DNA of 64,000 nucleotides from an uncultured Prevotellaceae bacterium (GTDB lineage Bacteria; Bacteroidota; Bacteroidia; Bacteroidales; Bacteroidaceae), in assembly GCA_902781315.1 (NCBI GenBank), contig CACZIT010000004.1, positions 62,001 to 126,000 on the forward strand, in the 5' to 3' direction. The position numbers were made by a program, and so were the translations under genes. Shown here piece after piece: positions 9,791-18,446 of the stretch (the stretch's first letter is position 1; the number at the start of each line of letters is the position of its first letter). The notes beneath the pieces were generated by a model, which was not told where the DNA came from, searched no databases, and saw nothing but the letters and a program-made list of their open reading frames with translations.

Positions 9791-10642
9791 ATGAAAAAAC
9801 ATCTGCTATCAATCCTCGCTATCCTCTGTGTGCTTGGCGTTCATGCTCAAACCGCCCGCCAGTTCACGCTTCTGCTCAGCGATCGTCAGCTGTCGTCCAT
9901 CACGCCTCATAGCAACAACGATGGTGGTATCGGCGTCGCCATGCTCACGTGTTATCTGCCCGAGATGCCTTCTGGACGGGCCATCATCGACTGTCCTGGC
10001 GGCGGCTACAGCCATCTTGCCATGCAGCATGAAGGACACGATTGGGCCTCGTTCTTCAATGCAAAGGGCATTGCCTTCTTCGTTTTGAAGTATCGCATGC
10101 CCAATGGCGACCGCAACATCCCTCTCGGCGATGCCTACGAAGCCTTCCGGCTCGTGCGCGATAGTGCTGAGGTCTGGGGCATATCGCCCACAAACGTGGG
10201 CATTATGGGCTTCTCCGCTGGAGGCCACTTGGCTTCAGCCGTCAGCACCCATGCGCCAGAAGAGGCACGTCCCAACTTCTCCATTCTTTTTTATCCTGTC
10301 ATCTCGATGGACGAACGCGTTACCCACAAAGGCTCTGTCCACGGCTTCCTGGGTGATTCGCGCTCCGACGCTGCTCTTGTCGGCGAGTTCTCCAGCGACA
10401 AGGCTGTCCGCAAAGGCATTACCCCTCCAGCCTTGATTCTCACGAGTAACGACGATGGAACCGTGCCGCCCGTCACCAATGCCATTGCCTACTATTCGGC
10501 CATGCAGCAGGCTGGCAACAGCTGTACCCTGCACGTCTATGCCTCTGGCGGTCATGGATGGGGATTCCGCGAGAACTTCCGCCATCATCGTCAGATGGTA
10601 AGCGACCTCAACCATTGGCTTTCCGAACTGAAAATGAAGTAG
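9791..10642 (+). CDS. Secreted alpha/beta-hydrolase, carbohydrate esterase-like
   Basis: A 283-residue alpha/beta-hydrolase of the dienelactone hydrolase/acetyl-xylan-esterase-like group, with a signal peptide ending at VHAQ. The nucleophile elbow is GFSAGGHLAS near residues 139-148, with the serine at about 142. The acid is probably the Asp in TSNDDGTVPP near 220, and the base is the His of SGGHGWGF near 255. An oxyanion-type CPGGGYSHLA lies near residue 60. Proteins of this form remove acetyl or other acyl groups from plant polysaccharides. The gene is 22 bases behind the GH2 gene and ends the pectin operon, so deacetylation of pectic oligosaccharides is a reasonable inference. It could also act on other esters. 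Confidence 0.8.
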   Translation: MKKHLLSILAILCVLGVHAQTARQFTLLLSDRQLSSITPHSNNDGGIGVAMLTCYLPEMPSGRAIIDCPGGGYSHLAMQHEGHDWASFFNAKGIAFFVLKYRMPNGDRNIPLGDAYEAFRLVRDSAEVWGISPTNVGIMGFSAGGHLASAVSTHAPEEARPNFSILFYPVISMDERVTHKGSVHGFLGDSRSDAALVGEFSSDKAVRKGITPPALILTSNDDGTVPPVTNAIAYYSAMQQAGNSCTLHVYASGGHGWGFRENFRHHRQMVSDLNHWLSELKMK

Positions 10643-10701
10643 CCTGTGACCATTTTATAATATTTAACATCGCAGAACCACTTCGTGCATAAGGTTTTTT
10701 G

Positions 10702-10709
10702 TACCTTTG
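10702..10709 (+). promoter_or_regulatory. -7 promoter box of the DPP-IV gene
   Basis: TACCTTTG matches the Bacteroidota -7 consensus TAnnTTTG and lies 28 bases before the start codon. This gives the peptidase gene its own promoter, separate from the pectin genes. Confidence 0.55.
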
Positions 10710-10737
10710 CATGAATTAATTATCTCTACATTCTGAA

Positions 10738-12948
10738 ATGAAAATGAAAAAACAGATTGCTCTTTTCCTCTTGTCTCTGCTGATGCCCTTGGCTGCAACG
10801 GCTGCCGAGCGCCTCACGCTGAAGGCCATCACGGGTGGCGAATTTGCTCCCCAGCGTGTATATGGTGTCAATCCCATCGAGGGTACCGACCGCTATGCCA
10901 GTATCTCAAACGACGGCAAACGCATCGTTGAGTATTCGTTCAAGACGGGGCAGGAGACTGGGGTGCTCTTCGACGTTGAGAAGACACAGGGCGAGAAGAT
11001 TGAGCGCTTCGACGGTTACGTCATGTCGCCCGACGGCACCCGCATGCTCATCCAAACCAATACGGAGGCTGTCTATCGCCGTTCCTTCAAGGCCGACTAT
11101 TATATCTACACCATCAAGAGCCGCAAGCTGGAGCGCCTCTCCGACGGCGGCAAGCAGCAGGTTCCCTTGTGGAGCCCTGACGGACTGCAGGTGGCCTTCG
11201 TGCGCGACAACAACCTTTTCCTCGTCAAGTTGCTCTACGACAATGCTGAGAGCCAGGTGACGAAGGACGGCCGTTTCAACGAGGTCATCAATGGTATTCC
11301 CGACTGGGTTTACGAGGAGGAGTTTGAATATAATCGCGCCTTCTGCTTCACGGCCGATGGCACGATGCTTTGCTGGGTGCGCTTCGACGAGAAGGCCGTA
11401 CCTGAGTATTCCCTGCAGTTCTTCCAGGGCATGAAGCCCCAGCGTCAGGAGTACGAACTCTATCCTGGTTTCTACAGCTATAAGTATCCGAAGGCTGGTG
11501 AGCAGAACTCAACGGTGACAGCCTGGAGCTACGACATCAAGAGTCGCCAGACGCGCCAGCTGCAGGTGCCTGTTGATGCCGATGGTTACCTGCCTCGCAT
11601 CCTGCCTATGAGCGAGCCCGACAAGGTCATCGTGGCTTCCATGAACCGCCATCAGGACGAGCTCAATCTCTACACGGTGAACGCTCGCTCCACTGTGGCC
11701 CAGTTGCTCATCAAGGAGAGCGTGCCCAAGTATGTGAGGGAAGACGTGCTCGGGCAGATGATTGTTGGCAAGAGCCACATCCTCCTGCCCAGCGACCGCG
11801 ACGGCTTCATGCATCTTTATTTATATACGATGAATGGCACGCAGGAGCGCAAGATAGGTGATGGTCAGTATGACATTACCGACGTCTACGGCTACAACGA
11901 GCTGACGGGCGACGTGTTCTATCAGGCTGCCACCGAAAGTGCCCGCGACCGTCAGGTCTACGTCAGCCATAAGAATGGCAAGACCGAGCGCCTCACCAAT
12001 CAGGCTGGTTGGAACTCTGCCGTCTTCTCTGGCGACTATCAGTATTTCCTCAATACCTGGAGCGATGCCAATACGCCCTATGTCTTTACCGTATGCGACA
12101 AGAAGGGCAAGGTGCTCTCCACACGTGTCGACAATGCCGACCTGCGCGCCAAACTCTCGCGTTATGCCTTGGGCAAGAAGGAGTTCTTCCGCTTCACCAC
12201 CGGCGAGGGCATCGAGTTGGAGGGCTGGATGATGAAGCCGGCCGACTTCGATGCTTCTAAGCGCTATCCTGTGGTTATGTTCCAGTATAGCGGTCCCGGC
12301 AGCCAGCAGGTCACCGACTCATGGAACATCGGCTCGATGGGGCAGGGCGGTCTCTTCGACAGCTACCTTTGCCAGGAAGGCTTCATCGTGGTGTGCGTGG
12401 ATGGTCGTGGCACTGGTGCCCGCGGTGCCGAGTTTGAGAAGTGCACGTATCTGCATCTGGGCAACCTTGAGGCCAAGGACCAAGTAGAGACAGCCCTCTG
12501 GTTGGGCCGTCAGCCCTACGTCGACAAGGACCGCATCGGCATCTGGGGCTGGAGCTATGGCGGCTTCTGCACGCTGATGAGCATGAGCGAGGGGCGCCCG
12601 GTGTTCCGTGCCGGTGTGGCTGTGGCACCGCCTACCAGCTATCGCTTCTACGACTCCGTCTATACCGAACGCTACATGCGTACGCCGAAAGAGAATTCCG
12701 ACGGCTATGCCGACAACGCCATCACGCGTGCCGACAAGCTGCACGGAGCCTTGCTGCTCTGTCACGGTGTGGCTGACGACAACGTGCATCCGCAGAACAC
12801 CTTCGAATACACCGAGGCGCTCGTGCAGGCAGACAAGGATTTCAAGATGAATCTCTATACCAACCGCAACCACAGCATCTATGGCGGCAACACCCGCAAC
12901 CACTTGCTGCGCCAGATTGCCCAGTTCTTCATCCAGGAAATGAAGTAA
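10738..12948 (+). CDS. Dipeptidyl peptidase IV-type serine peptidase (family S9B)
   Basis: A 736-residue exported prolyl-type dipeptidyl peptidase, which removes X-Pro/X-Ala dipeptides from peptide N-termini in the periplasm. A signal peptide ends near ATAAE. An eight-bladed propeller domain (about 50-470) includes WVYEEEFEYNRAF, whose Glu-Glu pair anchors the substrate amino terminus in DPP-IV. The C-terminal alpha/beta-hydrolase domain carries the nucleophile in GWSYGGF (about residue 605), the Asp in CHGVADDNVHP (about 680) and the His in NRNHSIYGG (about 711). All catalytic elements are present and the length is normal for the family. Such enzymes feed the amino-acid-fermenting metabolism of Prevotella and Porphyromonas. 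A DUF4861 gene follows after 23 bases. Confidence 0.93.
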   Translation: MKMKKQIALFLLSLLMPLAATAAERLTLKAITGGEFAPQRVYGVNPIEGTDRYASISNDGKRIVEYSFKTGQETGVLFDVEKTQGEKIERFDGYVMSPDGTRMLIQTNTEAVYRRSFKADYYIYTIKSRKLERLSDGGKQQVPLWSPDGLQVAFVRDNNLFLVKLLYDNAESQVTKDGRFNEVINGIPDWVYEEEFEYNRAFCFTADGTMLCWVRFDEKAVPEYSLQFFQGMKPQRQEYELYPGFYSYKYPKAGEQNSTVTAWSYDIKSRQTRQLQVPVDADGYLPRILPMSEPDKVIVASMNRHQDELNLYTVNARSTVAQLLIKESVPKYVREDVLGQMIVGKSHILLPSDRDGFMHLYLYTMNGTQERKIGDGQYDITDVYGYNELTGDVFYQAATESARDRQVYVSHKNGKTERLTNQAGWNSAVFSGDYQYFLNTWSDANTPYVFTVCDKKGKVLSTRVDNADLRAKLSRYALGKKEFFRFTTGEGIELEGWMMKPADFDASKRYPVVMFQYSGPGSQQVTDSWNIGSMGQGGLFDSYLCQEGFIVVCVDGRGTGARGAEFEKCTYLHLGNLEAKDQVETALWLGRQPYVDKDRIGIWGWSYGGFCTLMSMSEGRPVFRAGVAVAPPTSYRFYDSVYTERYMRTPKENSDGYADNAITRADKLHGALLLCHGVADDNVHPQNTFEYTEALVQADKDFKMNLYTNRNHSIYGGNTRNHLLRQIAQFFIQEMK

Positions 12949-12971
12949 ACCATTTAAGCCCTTTTTACCAT

Positions 12972-14198
12972 ATGATGAACCGATACAAAATGATTCTTGG
13001 GGCCTTAGTCGCCCTGATGGTGCCCACTCAACTGATGGCACAGAAAGTGAAAATACGCGTCTCTAACGACGAGAAAATCCAGCGACAGGAAGTCGTTGAG
13101 GTCGATGCCGCTCAGGTCTACAAGCAACTTGGCATCCGCCAGGGCGAACCCTTCATCGTGAAGAACGCCCTTGGTCAGGAGGTTGGCTATCAACTCACCT
13201 ACGACGGCCGACTGCTGCTCGATGCTGCTGTACGTCCGTGTGGAACGGCTGAGTTCTTCGCCGAGCCTGGACGTCCCCAACCCGCCAAGGTGTTCGTCAC
13301 GGGACGCCAGTATCCTGAGCGTGTCGACGACATCGCATGGGAGAACGACCGCACCGCCTATCGCCTTTATGGTCCAGCCCTGCAGCGCTCTGGCGAGCGT
13401 GCTTTTGGCATCGACGTCTGGCTGAAGAACACGCCCGACCTTGAGGTAGAGGGGCGCTACAAGACCGAACTCTCCAACCACTCGCAGATTCAGGCTCTTC
13501 GTGCTGCTGGCAAGAAGGATGAGGCCTTCGAGGTGGAGAAGGCCACTACCTACCACTTCGATCACGGGTACGGCCTCGACTGCTATAAAGTTGGTCCAAC
13601 GCTGGGCTGCGGAGCCCCCGCTCTCATGGATGGCAAGAACCTCCTCTTGCCCTATTGCTACGAGTCTTATAAGATTCTCGACAACGGCCCCCTGCGCTTC
13701 ACCGTTGAACTCACCTATCCCGCTGTAGAGGTGAAGAAGGACAAGGCTGTCGTCGAGCATCGCATTTTGAGTCTCGACAAGGGCTCCAATTTCAACAAGA
13801 TGACAGTCTGGTACGACGGTCTTAAGAAGTCTCGCGACCTGGCTGCCGGAGTGGTGATTCATGCAGAGGACACCGAGAGTGTCGTGCTGGGCAAGAACTA
13901 CGTTCAATATGCCGACCCCACCGACAACCCCGCGGCTCAGAACTTCCAGATCTACGTGGCTTGCCTCTTCCCGGAGGGCAATGTGGAGACCAAGAAACTG
14001 CTCGATAAGAAGCCTGCCCCTGGCACCGTGGGTCATGCTGTCGGCATTCTGAAAGACTACCGCAGCGGCCAGCGTTTCACCTACTACTTCGGCAGTGCCT
14101 GGAGCAAGAACGACGTTCGCACCCAGCGCGAGTGGCAACTGCGCATTGATGAGTTCCTCGATGCCCTTGCCCAGCCCTTGCAGGTCACAGTGGAGTAG
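12972..14198 (+). CDS. DUF4861 family secreted protein
   Basis: A 408-residue exported protein of the DUF4861 family. A signal peptide ends at QLMAQ. The rest looks like a single beta-rich fold, with family-like stretches WENDRTAYRLYGPALQ (about 118-133), YHFDHGYGLDCYKVGPT (about 194-210) and a basic/acidic strand region near 240-300. The family is common in Bacteroidota polysaccharide-use loci, often beside pectinases, and I know of no agreed enzymatic activity that I can assert here. Its closeness to the pectin genes suggests a role with unsaturated or uronic oligosaccharides, but it sits behind the peptidase gene, so this is a weak inference. A hairpin with a T-run follows at 14295. Confidence 0.78.
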   Translation: MMNRYKMILGALVALMVPTQLMAQKVKIRVSNDEKIQRQEVVEVDAAQVYKQLGIRQGEPFIVKNALGQEVGYQLTYDGRLLLDAAVRPCGTAEFFAEPGRPQPAKVFVTGRQYPERVDDIAWENDRTAYRLYGPALQRSGERAFGIDVWLKNTPDLEVEGRYKTELSNHSQIQALRAAGKKDEAFEVEKATTYHFDHGYGLDCYKVGPTLGCGAPALMDGKNLLLPYCYESYKILDNGPLRFTVELTYPAVEVKKDKAVVEHRILSLDKGSNFNKMTVWYDGLKKSRDLAAGVVIHAEDTESVVLGKNYVQYADPTDNPAAQNFQIYVACLFPEGNVETKKLLDKKPAPGTVGHAVGILKDYRSGQRFTYYFGSAWSKNDVRTQREWQLRIDEFLDALAQPLQVTVE

Positions 14199-14294
14199 GG
14201 ACTATTTGTAAGCATTTTTGCTTAAAAAAGCCCCTGTAGAATTAAAAATTCTGCATCAGAAAATATTTTTCCGCAAATACGCCCGTATTTCCGC

Positions 14295-14337
14295 AAAGTC
14301 TCTAACCCGTTGTCAGTCAACATGTTAGGGACTTTTT
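14295..14337 (+). terminator. Rho-independent terminator after the DUF4861 gene
   Basis: AAAGTC.CTAAC pairs with GTTAG.GACTTT around a loop containing a second short GTTG/CAAC stem, and the hairpin is followed by TTTTT. It sits about 100 bases after the stop codon. Confidence 0.7.
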
Positions 14338-14339
14338 CG

Positions 14340-14668
14340 TTTCCCCGCGCTTCTTCCGTCCCCTCTAAAGCATAGGTCTGATGTATGTATCTCATAGGTT
14401 TAGTGTATGTATCTCTTTGAGTTAGTGCAAACAACTCATTGAGATAGAGGTTCTATCTCATAGCTCTGCATGGTCTGCACCCTTGATTTGGAGGGTCTAT
14501 CTGCCGCTGACGGAGGGTTTAGGTCTTACTTCCGGATGTTTCACGCTCTAGTTTGATGTTTCACGCCGCAGTCGTTTTGTCGGAAAAATTCAGAGAAAGG
14601 GCATAAAGGGCTTAAAGGGGAGTGGAAGGGCATAAAGGGGAGTAAAAGGGCATGCAGGGGAGTTGTGC
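14340..14668. repeat. Gene-free gap with short direct and inverted repeats
   Basis: No gene is visible from 14199 to 14829. The stretch contains TGTATGTATCTC twice near 14380-14415, an inverted repeat TGAGATAGA/TCTATCTCA (14440-14448 and 14452-14460), and GATGTTTCACGC twice with a 20-base step (14535 and 14555). It also holds an AAGGGCATAAAGGGG-type array with copies starting near 14599, 14628 and 14648, the last two 20 bases apart. Function is unknown. Confidence 0.6.
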
Positions 14669-14750
14669 GCTTTCACGTAGAGGGATGTGGTTCGTTGCGC
14701 GCTAAAAGAGAGGTTTTTCTGATTCTCTGAAGAAAAACCGCGTTTTTGTT

Positions 14751-14780
14751 TTGCGGTTAGGAGAAAAATTTGTATTTTTG
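14751..14780 (+). promoter_or_regulatory. Promoter of the iorAB-aminotransferase operon
   Basis: TTG (14751-14753) and TATTTTTG (14773-14780), separated by 19 bases, match the Bacteroidota promoter consensus. An in-frame ATG at 14782 is too close to the -7 box to be transcribed, which supports 14830 as the iorA start and a leader of about 45 bases. Confidence 0.7.
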
Positions 14781-14829
14781 CATGGAAATAACTAAAGAAC
14801 ACAATTATAGTCTTAATCTAACAAATAAC

Positions 14830-16446
14830 ATGAAGAAACTTTTATTAGGAGATGAGGCAATTGCCCAAGGAGCTATCGATGCCGGACTGAGCGGTGTCTA
14901 TGCTTACCCAGGCACGCCTTCAACGGAAATCACAGAGTTTATTCAACTGTCGCCACTGGCCAAGGAGCGTGGCATTCACAGTCGCTGGTCGACCAACGAG
15001 AAGACTGCTATGGAGGCAGCACTCGGCATGTCGTTCATGGGCAAGCGTGCGCTGGTGTGCATGAAGCACGTGGGCCTGAACGTCTGCGCCGACCCGTTTG
15101 TCAATTCGGGAATGACGGGTGTCAATGGTGGACTCATCGTGCTGGTGGCCGACGATCCCTCGATGCACTCGTCGCAGGACGAGCAGGACTCGCGCTTCTA
15201 TGGCAAGTTTGCCATGTTGCCCACGTTCGAACCCTCTTCGCAGCAGGAAGCCTACGACATGGTGGCTGCAGCCTTCGACTATTCTGAACAGCAGAAGTTG
15301 CCCGTGCTCATGCGCGTCACCACTCGCATGGCCCATTCGCGTGCCGTTGTCGAGGTGAAGGCTGAGGCTCGCAAGGAGAACGACATGAACTACGACGCCG
15401 AGGCAAAGAACTGGGTGCTGTTGCCTGCTAACGCCCGTCGCCGCAACGACCACGTCACGGCTCAGCAGGCGGCTCTCGAGGAGGACGCTGTGGCATCGCC
15501 CTACAACGTCTATACTGATGCTGCAGACCACTCGCTTGGCATCATCGCCAGCGGTATCGGCTACAACTACGTGCGCGAGTGCTTTGCTGGTGGGCAGGTA
15601 CCCTATCCGCTGCTGAAGATTTCGCAATATCCGCTGCCGAAGAAGCTCGTGCGCCGCATGCTCTCAGAGTGTGAGCGCGTGCTCATCGTTGAGGAAGGAC
15701 AGCCCTTCGTCGAGGACATCGTGCGCGGCGTGGCTGAGATGCCCAACGTCTTGGGACGCCTCACGGGCGAGCTGCCTCGCACGGGTGAGTTGAATCCCGA
15801 TGTCGTGAAGAAAGCCCTCGGCATGGAGGTGGGCGAGAACTATGCTCCCTGCGAGGATGTGGCTCCGCGTCCGCCGGCACTCTGTCAGGGTTGCGGCCAT
15901 CGCGATGTCTATACGGCTTTGAACGAAGTGCTGCGGGAATATGACAATCCACGCGTCTTCGGCGACATCGGTTGCTACACGCTCGGCTTCCTGCCACCCT
16001 ACAAGGCCATTCACTCCTGCGTCGACATGGGAGCCTCGATCACGATGGCCAAAGGTGCTGCCGATGCCGGTCAGTGGCCTGCAGTAGCCATCATCGGCGA
16101 CTCCACGTTCACACACTCTGGCATGACGGGTTTGCTCGATGCCATCAACGAGAATGCCGACATCACCGTCATCATCAGCGACAACCTCACCACGGGCATG
16201 ACCGGCGGCCAGGACTCTGCCGGCACCAATAAATTCGAAGCCATCTGCCGCGGACTCGGCCTGAGCGACGAACACCTGCACGTCGTGGTGCCCCTGCCGA
16301 AGAACATGCCCGAGATTACGAGCATCATGCGTCAGGAAATCAACTATCACGGCACCAGCGTGATTATCCCGCGCCGTGAGTGCATCCAGACCTTGCAGCG
16401 ACATCTGAAGCAAAAGAAGGCACAGGAAGAAAATCGTAAATCGTAA
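14830..16446 (+). CDS. iorA: Indolepyruvate:ferredoxin oxidoreductase alpha subunit
   Basis: Large subunit of the thiamine-pyrophosphate enzyme that oxidatively decarboxylates aryl pyruvates (indolepyruvate, phenylpyruvate) to aryl-acetyl-CoA, reducing ferredoxin; it may also run in reverse. The start is MKKLLLGDEAIAQ at 14830; longer in-frame versions precede or overlap the promoter. The N-terminal half has the PYR domain (GVYAYPGTPSTEITEF near residue 25). The TPP-binding domain starts at LCQGCGHRD (about 350) and continues with GDIGCYTLG, MGASITMAKG and the metal/TPP motif GDSTF...DNLTTGMTGGQ (about 423-460). The protein ends at about 538 residues, without the 4Fe-4S ferredoxin domain found at the C-terminus of archaeal IorA. 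iorB and an aminotransferase follow in one operon. Confidence 0.95.
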   Translation: MKKLLLGDEAIAQGAIDAGLSGVYAYPGTPSTEITEFIQLSPLAKERGIHSRWSTNEKTAMEAALGMSFMGKRALVCMKHVGLNVCADPFVNSGMTGVNGGLIVLVADDPSMHSSQDEQDSRFYGKFAMLPTFEPSSQQEAYDMVAAAFDYSEQQKLPVLMRVTTRMAHSRAVVEVKAEARKENDMNYDAEAKNWVLLPANARRRNDHVTAQQAALEEDAVASPYNVYTDAADHSLGIIASGIGYNYVRECFAGGQVPYPLLKISQYPLPKKLVRRMLSECERVLIVEEGQPFVEDIVRGVAEMPNVLGRLTGELPRTGELNPDVVKKALGMEVGENYAPCEDVAPRPPALCQGCGHRDVYTALNEVLREYDNPRVFGDIGCYTLGFLPPYKAIHSCVDMGASITMAKGAADAGQWPAVAIIGDSTFTHSGMTGLLDAINENADITVIISDNLTTGMTGGQDSAGTNKFEAICRGLGLSDEHLHVVVPLPKNMPEITSIMRQEINYHGTSVIIPRRECIQTLQRHLKQKKAQEENRKS

Positions 16447-16465
16447 ATCCCGTAAATCGTCAATC
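16435..16465 (+). repeat. CGTAAAT heptamer repeat between iorA and iorB
   Basis: CGTAAAT occurs at 16435, 16442 and 16451, and as CGTCAAT at 16458, ending immediately before the iorB start codon. The first copies overlap the iorA stop. The same heptamer fills the nqrA-nqrB and nqrC-nqrD gaps. Confidence 0.8.
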
Positions 16466-17038
16466 ATGAAAACCGATATCATCCTTTGCGGTGTGGGAGG
16501 ACAAGGCATCCTCTCCATTGCTACCATCATAGGCGAGGCCGCCATGAACGAGAACCTTTACATCAAGCAGGCCGAAGTGCACGGCATGAGCCAGCGTGGC
16601 GGCGACGTGCAGTCGAACCTTCGCATCTCCAGCGAGCCCATCGCCAGCGACCTCATTGCCAAGGGCGGCGCCGACGTCATCATCTCGATGGAGCCCATGG
16701 AAGCCCTGCGCTATCTGCCATTCCTCAGCAAGGAAGGCTGGATCATCACTTCGAGCACGCCCTTCAAGAACATTCCCAACTATCCCGAGATGGAAGTCAT
16801 CATGGGCGACCTGCAGAAGCTGCCCCACGTCATCACGCTCGACTTGGAGCAGATGGCGAAGGACGGCGGCGTGCCTCGTTCGGCCAACGTCATCCTGTTG
16901 GGTGCTGCCCAGAAGGCACTCGGAATTGAGTATCAGAAACTTGAAGATGCCATCCGCCGCGTGTTCGGCCGTAAGGGCGAAGCCGTGGTCGAGGCCAACA
17001 TCAAGGCCCTTGCCATGGGCCGTGAGGCACAGAAGTAA
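16466..17038 (+). CDS. iorB: Indolepyruvate:ferredoxin oxidoreductase beta subunit
   Basis: A 190-residue small (gamma-domain) subunit of the same enzyme. The N-terminus DIILCGVGGQGILSIA (about residues 3-18) is the family hallmark, followed by KQAEVHGMSQRGGDVQSNLR (about 35-54), which contributes to CoA and subunit contacts. Length is typical. It starts 19 bases after iorA, directly behind a heptamer repeat, and lies 12 bases before the aminotransferase, so the three genes form one unit. Together they would link aromatic amino acids by transamination to aryl pyruvates and then to aryl-acetyl-CoA. Confidence 0.95.
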   Translation: MKTDIILCGVGGQGILSIATIIGEAAMNENLYIKQAEVHGMSQRGGDVQSNLRISSEPIASDLIAKGGADVIISMEPMEALRYLPFLSKEGWIITSSTPFKNIPNYPEMEVIMGDLQKLPHVITLDLEQMAKDGGVPRSANVILLGAAQKALGIEYQKLEDAIRRVFGRKGEAVVEANIKALAMGREAQK

Positions 17039-17050
17039 AAGATATGAATC

Positions 17051-18361
17051 ATGCAAACACCTATTAAGAAAGAAATCGTCGACACACTGATTGCACAGCT
17101 TGGCATACAGGACTTTGCCAAGGCCACCATTCGCGAGGTGAAGCAGGTGGCTGCCATGGCCGAGCAGCAGTCGGGTGTGGAATACATCAAGATGGAGATG
17201 GGCATCCCTGGCCTGCCTGCTGCCAAGGTGGGTGTTGATGCCCAGATTAAGGCCCTGCAAAACGGCATCGCCTCGCAATATCCCGACATTCAGGGCTATC
17301 CCGAACTGAAACGGCAGGCCTCGCGCTTCGTGAAGGCTTTCATCGGCATCGATATCGCCCCAGAGGGCTGCGTGCCCGTGGTGGGTTCCATGCAGGGCGC
17401 CTTTGCCTCGTTCCTCACCTGTTCGCAGGCTGACAAGAAAAAAGATACCGTGCTCTTCATCGACCCGGGCTTCCCTGTGCAGAAGATGCAGTTGCAGGTG
17501 CAGGGCGTCAGCTATGAGACGTTCGATGTCTACGACTACCGCGGCGAGCGGCTCGGTCCGAAACTCGAGAGCTATCTTGAGAAAGGCAACATCTGTGCCA
17601 TTATCTACTCCAATCCCAACAACCCCTCGTGGGTGTGTCTCACGGAGGACGAGCTGCGCACCATCGGCACGCTGGCCACTAAGTACGATACCATTATCAT
17701 CGAAGACCTGGCCTACTTCGCCATGGACTTCCGACAGGACCTGAGCACGCCCTTCCAGCCGCCTTATCAGCCTACGGTAGGACGCTACACCGACAACTAC
17801 CTGCTGCTCATTTCCGGTTCGAAGGCGTTCAGCTATGCCGGCGAGCGCATCGGCGTGGTGTGCATCAGCGACAAGTTGTTCCATCGCCACTATCCCGACC
17901 TTGCCGCACGTTACGAAGGGCTGCCCTTCGGACTGGTGTTCTCCACGCGCATGCTCTACGCTCTTTCCTCGGGCACGAGCCATTCGGCCCAGTATGCAAT
18001 GGCGGAACTCTTCCGTGCTGCCTGCGACGGCGAGTACAACTTCCGCGACGACATCAAGGTTTATGGCGAGCGTGCTCACAAGCTGAAGGAAATCTTCCTG
18101 CGCCACGGCTTTTACGTGGTCTACGACAAAGACCTCGACCAGCCCATAGCCGACGGCTTCTATTTCACCATCGGCTATCCGGGCATGAACAGTGGCGAGC
18201 TCGCCCGCGAGCTGATGTACTATGGCGTGTCGGCCATTTGTCTCATCACCACGGGCAGCCATCAGGAAGGCTTGCGTGTCTGCACGTCGTTCATTCGCGA
18301 CCATCAGTACGAGCAGCTCGACAAGCGAATGGCCATATTCGCCCAGAACAATCCTCGCTGA
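17051..18361 (+). CDS. PLP-dependent class I/II aminotransferase, probably aromatic
   Basis: A 436-residue fold-type I aminotransferase. The PLP lysine is Lys258 in LISGSKAFSYAGERIG. IYSNPNNPSWVC (about 186-197) supplies the Asn and Pro that line the cofactor, and EDLAYFAMDFRQD (about 218-230) carries the pyridine-nitrogen Asp and Tyr. The C-terminal LRVCTSFI contains the Arg expected to bind the substrate carboxylate. Its place behind iorAB suggests it interconverts Phe/Tyr/Trp and the aryl pyruvates used by that enzyme. The amino-acid specificity is inferred from context only. Confidence 0.85.
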   Translation: MQTPIKKEIVDTLIAQLGIQDFAKATIREVKQVAAMAEQQSGVEYIKMEMGIPGLPAAKVGVDAQIKALQNGIASQYPDIQGYPELKRQASRFVKAFIGIDIAPEGCVPVVGSMQGAFASFLTCSQADKKKDTVLFIDPGFPVQKMQLQVQGVSYETFDVYDYRGERLGPKLESYLEKGNICAIIYSNPNNPSWVCLTEDELRTIGTLATKYDTIIIEDLAYFAMDFRQDLSTPFQPPYQPTVGRYTDNYLLLISGSKAFSYAGERIGVVCISDKLFHRHYPDLAARYEGLPFGLVFSTRMLYALSSGTSHSAQYAMAELFRAACDGEYNFRDDIKVYGERAHKLKEIFLRHGFYVVYDKDLDQPIADGFYFTIGYPGMNSGELARELMYYGVSAICLITTGSHQEGLRVCTSFIRDHQYEQLDKRMAIFAQNNPR

Positions 18362-18384
18362 AGTTTTTGAGAACCATCAAAATA

Positions 18385-18426
18385 AAAAGGTCACGAAGCC
18401 CAGTTCGACAGGTTTCGTGACCTTTT
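18385..18426. terminator. Bidirectional terminator between the aminotransferase and GH51 genes
   Basis: A perfect 13-bp stem, AAAAGGTCACGAA (18385-18397) with TTCGTGACCTTTT (18414-18426), flanks a 16-base loop. T-runs occur on both strands, so it can serve both convergent genes. Confidence 0.9.
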
Positions 18427-18446
18427 ATTATAGGTGCAATCTGTTG

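Noticed and set aside
14770-14829. N-terminal extension of IorA from TTG 14770 or ATG 14782
   Set aside because: These codons lie in or directly after the -7 box, so they would not be in the mRNA; homologues begin at the MKKLLLG-type start.
16460-18304. 614-codon open frame on the minus strand opposite iorB and the aminotransferase
   Set aside because: It lies wholly antisense to two well-supported genes and has no recognisable domain; GC-rich third positions create such shadows.
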